Made by a program: the position numbers and the translations under genes
The notes under the pieces: generated by a model
Database searches by the model: none
What the model was told of the DNA's origin: nothing
The model's input: only the letters and a program-made list of their open reading frames with translations
Assembly (NCBI RefSeq): GCF_028009165.1
Contig: NC_079246.1
Location: 3,782,001 to 3,846,000, forward strand
From: Akanthomyces muscarius
Taxonomy: Eukaryota > Ascomycota > Sordariomycetes > Hypocreales > Cordycipitaceae
Length of the DNA: 64,000 bases
Direction of reading: 5' to 3'
Shown here: positions 49,302-58,831 of the stretch, in pieces
Numbering within the stretch: the stretch's first letter is position 1
Layout: each line of letters starts with the position of its first letter

Positions 49302-50950
49302 TCAGGCCTTGTTGGCGGCAGCCTTCTTGGAAGGCTGGGCCTGGCGCGTGGAGGTGCGCGTAGCAGCTATTGATTGTCAGAATGCTGTCAGCATATGCTC
49401 GGCGTACTACTTACCAGGGGCGGCACCCTTGGTGCCCGTGGCCGCCTTGTTAAGGCGGCGCTTCTTCGACGGGGCTATTTGTCGAGGGTCAGCCTAGAAC
49501 CTTGTGGGCATATGCTCAGATACTTACGGGGGGGGCCCTGGGAGGGGGAGGGGGAGCGGTCCGGGACAGCAGCCTATTACTCGTCAGCATATGCTCAGTA
49601 CATGTTCGTAGTGATTAATACTTACACCGCGGCCGCGCTTGCGCGGGGTGGTCTGCGCCTAGAAAAAGTATTATTATCTTGAGTACTCGGCATATGCTCA
49701 GACTAAAACTTACAGCAGGCGGGGAGCGGTGGAAACGACCAGTCTTGTCGCCGGTCGCGGCGCGCCAGACGGGATCAGCGCGACTAACATTAATCAGCAT
49801 ATGCTCAGCTTGTTCGCACAGGATTCTCTACTCACGCCTTGGCCTCCAGAAAATCCGCGATCTTCTGGATCGGGCCGCCAAGGGGACCGGCACTAGAGGT
49901 TGTTAGCTCAGCATATGCTCAGACGGTTTCTTTCACTTACCCGGGCTCGTCCAGGAAGGCGGCCCTCTTCCACTCCTGGGAGAGGACATACCAGAGGAGG
50001 GAGCTATCACGGGTCAGCATATGCTCAGCATCGGCCTGAAACTACTTACCGGCGGGCGGTGGCCTTGTCGGCGGTGGTCAAGTTGCGCCGACCGGAGGAA
50101 ACGGCTACTGATGTCAGCATATGCTCAGAACTTACTTGGGCTTACTTACGGTCGAAGCCGTGCATCGTCTTGATGTGCTTCTTCATCTATTTTTTTTGTT
50201 AGCCCGGCATATGCCCGGAAGATGCGCAACACTTACTTGGCCGGAGCCACCCAAGAAGGCAATCACGGTGCCACACATGACGCCAAGCTCGTTCTTGACG
50301 CCGCACCTTTTGAGAATTAGCTGGGCATATGCTTATGCTCAGTATTACTTACACCATGGTGTTGACCTTGGCGATCTGAATCGAGCCTAAGAAAATTGGT
50401 CAGCATATGCCTGGAATCGGTTGACAGGGAGCTTACGGAGGGGGGGGTGGTGGCCTTCGATGCCCATGTCGCCTAGAAAAAAATTAGTATGTGGGCTTTG
50501 AGCATATGCTCAACCCGTGCTTACCGCAGTGGATGCCAAGGGCTGTCTCGCTGGGTGCCCCAACGCAGTTGACCAGCTCCTGGTCAGTGAAAGTTGCTGG
50601 GCATATGCTCAGTACATGTTCAAGTTATTGTACCACACAAAAACTTACTTCCGAAAGAATCCATCTGCATTCGTTAGCATATGCTGAGTGTACTCTAGGA
50701 ACAGGGGTAAACTTACCTTTGATGATGGCGGGGGGGCGCGCGCAGTTGTTGTATATCTACTACCTGTCTAGTCAGCATATGCTGGGTGCTTGCTTCGGGG
50801 GCAGGGCCTGCATACAGAATTTGATGATGATGAAGAAGAGAGAAAGGAGAAGAGGAGCAGGATCTAGGCATATGAGTTAATTGTTCCTAAGCACTGGCCA
50901 GGGCACGTGAGGTATCTCAAAGGAAGTGAATTCATTGTGATCTTTTTCAT
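49302..50950 (-). CDS. Third protein of the palindrome-array element: 17 micro-exons, Cys/His finger and basic tail (280 aa)
   Basis: Seventeen exons of 16-70 nt: 50950-50907, 50863-50816, 50767-50717, 50664-50649, 50579-50525, 50472-50437, 50386-50353, 50306-50237, 50186-50150, 50107-50050, 50003-49941, 49892-49836, 49783-49714, 49658-49626, 49573-49528, 49474-49415, 49366-49302. All 16 junctions (introns 42-69 bp, mostly GTAAGT donors) close one 843-nt frame. A possible zinc finger lies at about 96-127 (Cys96, Cys106, His122, His127; GQMKKHIKTMHGF). Then comes a helical region with SLLWYVLSQEWKRAAFL, and a Pro/Ala/Lys/Arg tail with TPRKRGRG (AT-hook-like) and SKKRRLNK (nuclear signal). Fifteen introns carry one exact GCATATGC and the first a one-mismatch copy. 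It may bind DNA, perhaps the palindrome itself (inference). The first two exons are the least certain. Confidence 0.65.
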
Positions 50951-51059
50951 TGTCTATTGCTCAGATCAACTTCAGATCAGAGTAACAAAGAGGCATATAC
51001 TAATTTGAGTGAAAAGGCGGGCACCTTGCATATGCAGAGCATCTGCAGCAGAGAATCAT

Positions 51060-51130
51060 TTTTCTGCCGCTTTTTGCCCCACCCTAGCCTCCAATAGCTT
51101 CGCCACCACCACCAGTGAGCTTAGTGCTCC
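51060..51130. repeat. Right terminal inverted repeat
   Basis: Inverted partner of 43599-43670, about 80% alike by eye with one or two small gaps; the blocks GCTCACTGGTGGTGGT and GGTGGGGCAAAAAG are exact. Confidence 0.8.
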
Positions 51131-51138
51131 GTCTGCGC
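51131..51138. repeat. Target-site duplication, right copy (GTCTGCGC)
   Basis: Exact copy of 43591-43598 directly after the right inverted repeat. Confidence 0.75.
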
Positions 51139-51906
51139 CCTAACGTCGGCCACCCACTTCTTGGCCCTACCCACATCTTGGCGCCGTCATTCCACCCACT
51201 TCAACACCAAACCTACATTACTAGAACCGTGTTTTCTCGCGTAATTATAATTATTTTAATGTTAAATTATATATATATAATAATACCTCCTAAATATACT
51301 AAATAGGCCCTTTAAAATGCTATTTATAATATAATTAGCGGTATAAAACTCTATATTACTATATAGTGGTAAGAGGTACTATAGTTAATAATATAAGAAT
51401 AATTAAAGGGCAGAATATTATATAAAGAGGCCTTTAAGGGCATATAAAAGCTTCTATTAATATAAAAAGTAGATTTAAAAGGCTAGATATTAATTTAGGA
51501 CACTTTAGGTAACCTACTAACTTATAAGTAGATCTGGTAGATAGTGGGCGAGTTAGTTAGAGTTAATAGTGATATAGAACTAGTCGGTAAGAACTAAATA
51601 TAGGGTTTTATTTAAAGAAATCTAGAAATTAAGACTTTAAGAGATAAGAGACTTAATTTCTAAAGGGCTAATAGTACTTTATTTTATATTATATAGAGTT
51701 TCTTTAAGCTTCTAATAATTAGTACTATTAATAAGATACTCCCTAATAACTAATATAATATAGATAAGACTAGGCTTATAATAGCTAATAAGAGAATAGC
51801 TTAATATTAGGGTTATTATAGAAGAGAATTGCCTTAAAGAAATAGTCTAGAATACACTATTAGAGTATAATCTTTAAGTGTATCTTAGTACTAGGGAAGA
51901 GCCTTA

Positions 51907-52308
51907 TGTAACGATGGCTTATTTACTAAGTCACAGTAGGTCTGTTTCTTAGAGAGTAAGTCAGGCTGAAGGCTACAGGGTAGCACGTTCTTGAGCAGTA
52001 GGCGATAAACGGTCGTTAAGAGTAGAACTCTCAATAGTGAAACTATTGCTTAGATTGATCAATAGAGATCTAGACTACCTAGCTACTGGAATACCCGTTC
52101 CTTAAGTACCTGTCTATCTCTCTATGGTATTCCTTGGCTCACTGCGCTCACCAGTGATCGCAGTGCGCACCGCTCACCACGCTCACCAGTGGGCGAGGTG
52201 ATCGGTCACGTGACTGTCTTGTCCTAATCGGGTAATCTGTATGCGCCCGCAGGGCCGCTGCCTTGGGCCGCTCTTGCGCCCGCTCCTGTTCTTTCTTCGT
52301 TCGTAACA
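51907..52308. repeat. Possible solo LTR (about 402 bp)
   Basis: Begins TGTAACGATGGCTTA and ends TTCGTTCGTAACA, i.e. TG...CA with short inverted TGT(A/T)ACGA ends. Composition is normal. No 5-bp duplication is visible at the edges, and no partner LTR was found, so the call is tentative. Confidence 0.35.
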
Positions 52309-52639
52309 GTCAGGACCTCCCCACTAGATGCTACAAATTATCAATTTACAAAGTTATATATGCTTCTACCGCTATTAGCGTGGTGATTTAGGCGGGGTTT
52401 ATATTCTTAATAGTATATAAGCCGACTATAAGAGTCTTCTATAAATGATCTTAATTAGGTATCGTACAGTTACTACAAGATAATTTGTAAGCAGTAAGAC
52501 AAGCCAACCGCTTTCAGCTTCCACTACTTAGAAATAAAACTCTCAGATAGAAAGGTTCTTTTACCTAGACACTATCCCTTACCTTATATTCTTAATTCAT
52601 ATTCTAAGACGTTTATATTCATTCTTATAAAACCAGCTT

Positions 52640-52855
52640 TTATTATGCTTAAAACTAGCTTAAGGTTAGACTCTCTATCTTTTAAATAGGCCTTGCGCTG
52701 TAGCAGCTAAAAATGGGCGGCACCAGTGCTAATTTACAGGCCCGCGGGCCTATTAATTAGTTTAAAGACCTGGAAACGCCCACTAACACCGCCTATCTTT
52801 AGCTATTATAGCGCACGCTAATTTTTAAAGACAGAGAGTGACCTTAAGCTGGTTT
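52640..52855. repeat. Imperfect fold-back (inverted repeat, arms about 105 bp)
   Basis: Centred on GGCCCGCGGGCC (52739-52750). The left arm CTTAAGGTTAGACTCTC pairs with the right arm GAGAGTGACCTTAAG, and inner blocks around GGGCGGCACCAGTG and CACTAACACCGCC also pair. A direct copy of part of an arm follows at 52885-52985. It could be a MITE-like element. Confidence 0.6.
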
Positions 52856-54018
52856 TACATATAATAATTCATCTTATATTCTCTATCTTTTTAAAATTAG
52901 TGTGCGCTGTAACCACTAAAAGTTAGTAGTGTTAGTAGGCGTTTTTAGGTCGTCACACTAATTAAGAGGGCTAGTAGGCTAGAAAATAGGCGCTAATACA
53001 CGCCCCTAAAACCTAAAATAATGATAAAGAAGATTAAAGAAAAAAACAGGCAAAACAATAAACAAAGGAGAGCCGCTAGCGCAGAAAAATTCGCAGCAAG
53101 CCAGCAACCAAGGCCTTAGTAAAGAAGTAAGGATACAAAAAGATGCTTATAGGTTTAGCTAGAGGAGATATCTAGAATAGCACGAAGATTAAGGTGGTAA
53201 TAAGTAAAGAGCTATAAACGCTAGCCAAAGGCCGGAGCAAAAAGCTATATCCTGGGTGGCCTTCACTGCCACCCTTACTTTTACTCTAGCCTAAAAAGCA
53301 ACATCTAGTTGGCGGATTAAAGAGAGAATGGATAAAAAGAAAGCTATTAATAGGCATTACACAGTAATAGAGCTACTAATAATATGATAATAGAAGTTAG
53401 CAAACTGCGCTAATAAGATAAGTATAGAGCTAAAGTGGATAGGCTAGAGGCTGAAGAATAGCGCTAGTCTAGTTTATAATAGCCACTAACATATCAGCCA
53501 AAAAGTGACTACACTAAAAGTGGCTACGCCAAAACCGGCTGTACAATACCATAATGGGGTAGAGAATCGACCCGCCGAGGTAACGACTAAAAAATGGAAA
53601 GCAAGAATCCTAATAGGCTTACTAGAGCGGAATACACTAATTTTATAGCTACGTTACTAGCGCTAAAGTGAGGGCTAGCCTCCTAATAAGATAGATCGTC
53701 TACCAACTGAGAAGGCTAGTTAAGGTAAGGGCGGCACGGTTATCATATTGCCATAACTTCTACTTACACGCTTATACCCGTGTAGTGTTCTTCTGTCTAG
53801 GTAATAGGTACTTTTAAGCAGTCACTTATGGGGAGATAGAGATATAAGGACCCTAGACCTCCTCGCTTATTATATAGCCTCTACTCTCCGCTCGCCTATA
53901 TATAAGTGTAAATATCTTCTTTCTATATTTTTTCTTATTTCCATTTTTACTTCTGCAGAATTAATATACACTCTCTTCTAACTGGGAGTTATAGCAACCC
54001 TCACAACTAAGCGCCCTT

Positions 54019-55593
54019 ATAAAGACTACTATCCTCATCTTAGCCCTAGCCATGGGCGCCTACGTATAGACTTACCCTAATTACGAGCATAATAGCTATT
54101 ACCGCAACCTAGTTAATCCTTGCTATTCTAACTAGGCTCCCGCCTTTTATATTGCCTGGATCTCTAGCACTACCATAGATATTAGTGCCATCCCCACGCA
54201 GTACTATAATTGCCTGGGTGTTGCTCCTCTCTTGTCTATCTACTCGTACATAGCTTACACAGCCACTATAATAGATTGTATCACCGAAACTATGACGAAC
54301 ACCCCTTCTCCTATTACAACCTCGTCTTAGTCGTAGATCACCGTCTCTACCCCTCCTATCACCCCTACCCTAGAGAGCACTACTGAGTGCGCCACCATAA
54401 CTGAGTCTAGCACTTCTTCTCTTATAATAATATCCACAATTCCTATCTCTACTACTGCCTACCCTATTAGTAGCAACAATACGTCCACCAGCGTGGCTAC
54501 CAGCTCCCTGGCAGAGAGTAGCTTTATTAGCTTTCAGCCTTCCCCATCGAAGACCCTTCTATGGACGACCTCGACTATTTTCACTACTTTAACGCATATT
54601 ATTACTAAGTGCCCTCTTTAGGCCATAAACTACCTAGATGAGTTAACTATTATTCTAACTTCTATTATTGTGAGGAACCGGGGCGCTAGGTAAACCACTC
54701 GGCCACAGAGATCAAAAAGATCAAGCAATACCAGACCGTGGCCGAGTATCCCTAGCATCCACTATATAGCTTCGAGGTCCCTGACAGGCTGCCCTTCCTT
54801 CCACGTAGCCGTCCCTGGCTACTATAGGTCTTACCCACCTGTTAGACCACCTAGAAGTATATAGTGTTAGGACCCCTAGGCTCCCTGTGGCCGCCTCCAC
54901 AGCTCACCTATCAGCGCGACGAAGATTAGCTGGTTGAACGCTAGTACCGATAACCCCGTACCGTAATACCCCAGCCAACCTAGCAACTATATCCACAGCC
55001 AGGATTCGAACCAGCGACCTCTTCTAGGCGCCTTCAGCTCGCAATCCTTAATACAGTGCACCGTGACGGTCTGGTATCCTGTGAGGAACCGGGGCGCTAG
55101 GTAAACCACTCGGCCACAGAGATCAAAAAGATCAAGCAATACCAGACCGTGGCCGAGTATCCCTAGCATCCACTATATAGCTTCGAGGTCCCTGACAATT
55201 ATTCCCATTTTAACTACTATCTGCCCTATGCTTAGCACTAAGTCTTCTCCGCTTCCTCTTTAGTCTTTAAACTAGGAGCTCCTCCCTTAGTCTTCTAGTA
55301 AAGCTCCCCCTCCTTCCTTATTTATTTCTAAAAGGCCACTTTTTCAACCATCAATCTATACTTCCTACACTCCTTCGTAGTCTTTTAGTTGCCGTTTTGG
55401 CTAGAAGGCTGGTCCCGACGGCGATTATAGTTCTATTACTTCTTTCTTCCCGCACCGTCCTCCTCCGCCTCTTACTAGTAGTCTTCCTATCGTCTCTAGA
55501 AGTAGTATCCCCCCCGTTTCTACAGCTAGTACCGCTTATCTTGGTATTGAAGCTGCTGTTATTATTGTTAGTGTCGTCGCTACTCTATTCTAA
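54019..55593 (+). pseudogene. RIP-killed gene for a Ser/Thr-rich GPI-anchored surface protein, split by a TRIM
   Basis: From 54019 the plus frame reads (I/M)KTTILILALAMGAYV, a signal peptide whose first codon is ATA where ATG is expected. A Ser/Thr/Pro-rich body follows, with TTIFTTLTHIITKCPL and, after the insertion, IPILTTICP, a pattern seen in fungal cell-wall adhesin-like proteins. The C-terminus STAYLGIEAAVIIVSVVATL ends at TAA 55591-55593 and looks like a GPI-anchor signal. At least eight in-frame TAG codons sit where Gln or Trp would be expected, the typical result of RIP. The reading frame resumes correctly across the TRIM at 54669-55197. Non-functional. Confidence 0.6.
54669..55197. 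mobile_element. TRIM-like miniature LTR element (529 bp)
   Basis: Two identical 118-bp LTRs (54669-54786 and 55080-55197; TGTGAGGAACC...CCCTGACA) around a 293-bp interior, flanked by the 5-bp duplication ATTAT (54664-54668 and 55198-55202). There is no coding capacity. On the minus strand each LTR contains GTGGCCGAGTGGTTTACC, like the A-box region of tRNA-Ser/Leu, and the interior contains GGTTCGAATCC (B box, 55002-55012) within a tRNA-3'-half-like stretch. The identical, unmutated LTRs show a recent insertion. Confidence 0.8.
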
Positions 55594-57595
55594 GTTGTAT
55601 GATTAAGCGGATTGGTTATAAGAGGAGAGGACGATTTAGTGTTCCTATATTCTACGATTTTTGAAAAAGACGGCTAAATTTAACTCCTAGTCAGTTTAGT
55701 AGAGGTAAAATCAATTTTAGCGAAAAGTGGCATTATATAATGCGTATATATACATAATGCCTAGGGAAACCTTAGAAAGTAGATAGCCCACTTCGTTGAG
55801 ATTTATATCTGCGATATATACACTTTAAGGGTTATAGATGTGCGAAACTGCGATATTCAGCTAAGAAAATAGACTAAGATTTCCACATTAAGCTTCCTCC
55901 ATAGCTATAAGGCACTCTTATAAAAGAGCTATGCTTAACAATAAAATGTAATTAAAAATATTTGGTGGGCTAGTTATATAATAACACTACTTTAGGTAAC
56001 TCGGACCTTTTTACCGGGCTCTAAGGCGGCCTAGGGGCTAGGGCGAAAAGAGCGTCACACCCCACTATGGCGATAGTGTAGAGGGCGGGCTAGCCACTAA
56101 AGAGTGTAGGTCTACTAACGCTAAATAAGCTGTTAAGGTAGATATACAAGAAGAGACAAACATTGGTCCTAGATTTTAGGAATTGATTAGGGGTGCGTTA
56201 GATTCTAACAGAGATTACGCAATGCAAGCGGAGGACGCGCTACTATAGCTCTTCTCCGCGGCTTTCTAGTAGCGTAAGGAGAGATAGAAACGTCTACTAA
56301 GATATGATTATTAGTGTTCTTTTTAGTTTACTATACTAATAAGTATAGGCTAGATCACGAGGGGAAGATATTAAAAAAGTATGGACGCTTTTAAGATATT
56401 AGAGAAGGGTGGTTAGATAGTGGATAGGGAGGTAGTGGTGAACTCGGCAAAGCGCCCTCTAAAATGGAGCGGGTGGCGGTTAAATACCTAGAGAGCGCTG
56501 ATAGCAAATACGTGTTTTAATTAGGTGACGTTAAATAGAGTGTATGTAATTTCCGTAGGGCCACTACGGCCAGATAAGGGAGAGTGACTAGCCAAACGTA
56601 GAAAAAGGATAGAATAGGGATGACCTAAGTTAGCTATAAAGGCAGATAGACAAGACACTACGGTCTTAGTAGGTGCTAACCTAAGAAGGCTATCAGGCTT
56701 ATGGTAGGCCTCTGGCGTTACTATCGCTGTTAATGAATGCCCTACCTATCACAGCTAGCAGCGCTATCTATAGGCATGTGCTGGCGTGGGTAGGCTATCA
56801 GGCCTAGACGACGGACTAGCTTAGCTGGTAGGTAACCACCATATACACCCGTCTATAACAGTAAACCTCCACTAGTAGTACTAGCCCATCTCACTGCCAT
56901 CCTCTAGTGCTTCCATAGCTGTCACTATTAATAGATGCTAATAGGAGGATGGCAACCTAGTTATAGTTAGTGCTATCCCTTCTACTAATGCGGCATAGAG
57001 TGGACAGCTAATATCCTTATAAAATGACCGTCTTTAAATGCACCACTAACTTTTAGTCTTTTCTAGAACCAACCAACCTCTTCCACTTTCATAATTGTCA
57101 CGCTTACGCCGCGACTTATAACTTTTTTTTTCTCTGGATCCCAGCGCGGCGCCTTCCCTTAGCTTGGCTTTCTTATATTATTATTGAGGAGTATAAGGCT
57201 TAGAAATATATTAATAACTCCGGGAACTTAGAGTAATCCTAGAGAAGTATACTGTAACGTTAATTGTGATAGTCCACTATTCGCAGACGGGGAGTGAGGC
57301 ACTATAAGACTTCTTCTATATACCATCTACTATAAAAGTATGCCGCTATTTTAATGAATTAGTCACCCATATAGTCTTTAAGAATAAACTGTTATTTATT
57401 AAATAAAGAACTTAGTTATTTCTCTAAAAGTGTATTTCTGGTTCCTCCTTACGTGTCTTGAATCATTTGCAGGCACCTTCAAACCGCTAGTGGCATTTGC
57501 CTACAAGCACGATACATTACTTATATAAGAGCAGGGCCACCATATATTTAAAAAAAACTTAATAAGTAATACTAAAATTAAAAGATATAAGAATA

Positions 57596-58380
57596 ATGTG
57601 GCTTGATACTATAATCATTGCCGCTACTACTGTCTCTGTCGCTAGCGCTTCTTAGAAGTAGGTAACCAATATAAAATAAGATTAAGACAATGTTTAACAA
57701 GCCTAAGTAGCAAACTTACTATAACTAACTCAAAGCGTAGCATTATCTACATGAAGCCAGTTTCAGGTCTTCTACGAGAGGATTATAAGTATATACACAG
57801 CATTAATATCAGCAAGATAGGTATTAATAACTTTAGTAATAACGGTAGAATCTAGATTGGTAATAATAGCCCTAACAAGCTTACATTTAATAACTAAGCT
57901 GATATTCCCGTTACACTTATAATCTAGCATAACGCTAATTTCCAATTAAGCTTTATCAGTACTCGCTAGCTATATATTACTTACTCACTGCCAATCACCG
58001 GGGATAGTGTCGTCATTTCCATAGGTAGTAATGTTTCTGGTGGATTCGCGGCTTTATATAATCGAACGACTATACTTAGTCCGTATAGTCAGGTTTATAA
58101 TACGTGGGGTGAGTTCACGTCTGGACCGTATGCTACCATTAATGTGTCCCGTGAGCCGAACATGAGAGGAAATAGCATGGAGATTCGAACCGGCGGTGGC
58201 TGTGTCTCAAATATGGAGACTTGTGTTTTCAAGTGTAAGAGTGGTAACTCCTGCTGGCAGGACAACACATACTATCTCTAAAATTGTGAAGCGCAAGCCG
58301 GAAACCGGCGCTTTGGGTACGATGCCAACGGCCAGCCACGGGGAGGATGTGGAGGCTGGGAGAATGGCGGGGTAGTATAG
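57596..58380 (+). pseudogene. RIP-killed small secreted Cys-rich (effector-like) protein gene
   Basis: 57596 reads MWLDTIIIAATTVSVASAS, a signal peptide, then stop. A later frame, from about 57730, reads through NGRI*IGNNSPNKLTFNN*ADI and on to VSGGFAALYNRTTILSP, NTWGEFTSGPYATINVSREP, NMRGNSMEIRTGGGC and NMETCVFKCKSGNSCWQD, then a stop followed by RRFGYDANGQPRGGCGGW. The NTWGEFT...VSRE.NM...TCVF.C block is shared by a family of fungal secreted proteins sometimes labelled effectors; function unknown. Internal TAG/TAA codons replace probable Gln and Trp. The left part is strongly RIP-mutated and the right part nearly clean. Confidence 0.55.
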
Positions 58381-58831
58381 ATAGACCTTTTTAATTGAGA
58401 ATAGTTTTGAAATTAGTCCTGTTTTGCAAATTTCTCCTTGAAATAGCTGCACGTTCTATTGATCACGTTTAGGTAAATACTACTAATAGACAGATGGAAA
58501 GACAGGACTACACCGTACTATTGTCAGCCTTACACAAAAGCGACAGCTACGCGAGGTCCACTGCGTATTTAAACACGCCGATTAAGTTACCACTATTACG
58601 TAGACTGCAGTTCTTGGGGGCTTCCTTCAACAATTCAATTCAACTCGGTGGAGGCGCCCTCACGCCAGCTTAGGGACCAGCCATATAACTGTTTGATCAA
58701 ACCTTTATGCAGATCGACCTGAACTATACGAGATATATAAGTCCTGCCCTAATTAGATGAAAACGTATAAACAATACAATCCTTTGCCATAGTCCCGCCC
58801 CGCCCGTAAGAATAACATTTTTTCTCAATGT
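58381..58831. other. Intergenic, no gene seen
   Basis: Mixed composition; no supported coding sequence. Confidence 0.4.

Larger units (their letters stand above)
43682..51035. repeat. Interspersed palindrome array, GCATATGC, at least 45 copies
   Basis: Exact copies were located at 43682, 43693, 43748, 43770, 43888, 44036, 44338, 44791, 45061, 45330, 45540, 45788, 46009, 46759, 46983, 47213, 47459, 47806, 47865, 47956, 48029, 48148, 48629, 48897, 48981, 49090, 49153, 49218, 49294, 49391, 49508, 49587, 49690, 49797, 49911, 50017, 50117, 50207, 50325, 50403, 50502, 50601, 50677, 50775 and 51028, plus many one-mismatch copies. From 48981 to 50775 the spacing is 63-118 bp, mean about 94 bp. The usual wider form is TGAGCATATGCTGA or CAGCATATGCTCAG. 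About 0.1 copies would be expected by chance. Confidence 0.95.
43599..51130. mobile_element. Palindrome-array DNA transposon, Mutator-like, three genes, apparently intact
   Basis: 7532 bp bounded by about 70-bp terminal inverted repeats and an 8-bp direct repeat. It carries a DDE transposase gene on the plus strand and two genes on the minus strand, all with frames that close through many small introns. The 8-mer GCATATGC is repeated at least 45 times from 43682 to 51035. Base composition is normal and no RIP is visible, so the copy is probably young or low in number. Superfamily assignment (MULE) rests on the duplication length, inverted repeats and a C-x2-H motif after the second Asp; it is an inference. 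Confidence 0.8.
51139..58000. repeat. Second RIP-affected tract
   Basis: AT-rich, stop-filled DNA with islands of more normal composition (52,130-52,320; 54,000-55,600). Decay is less extreme than in 18,841-31,760. At 51143, next to TA, lies ACGTCGGCCACCCACTTC, which resembles the terminal repeat of the Fot1-like element at 13063, so another such element probably starts here; its other end was not found. Confidence 0.7.

Noticed and set aside
43682..51035. CRISPR-like array (repeats with roughly regular spacing)
   Set aside because: The organism is a eukaryote, the repeat is only 8 bp and palindromic, and the spacers are exons and introns of genes.
43608..51120. CACTA (EnSpm) transposon, because the inverted repeat contains CACTGG
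   Set aside because: CACTGG is not at the very end, no 3-bp duplication fits there, and an 8-bp duplication fits further out; the transposase also looks Mutator-like.
55002..55075. tRNA gene on the minus strand
   Set aside because: The B box GGTTCGAATCC is good, but the T stem has mismatches and no complete cloverleaf or acceptor stem was found; it is treated as tRNA-derived sequence inside the TRIM.
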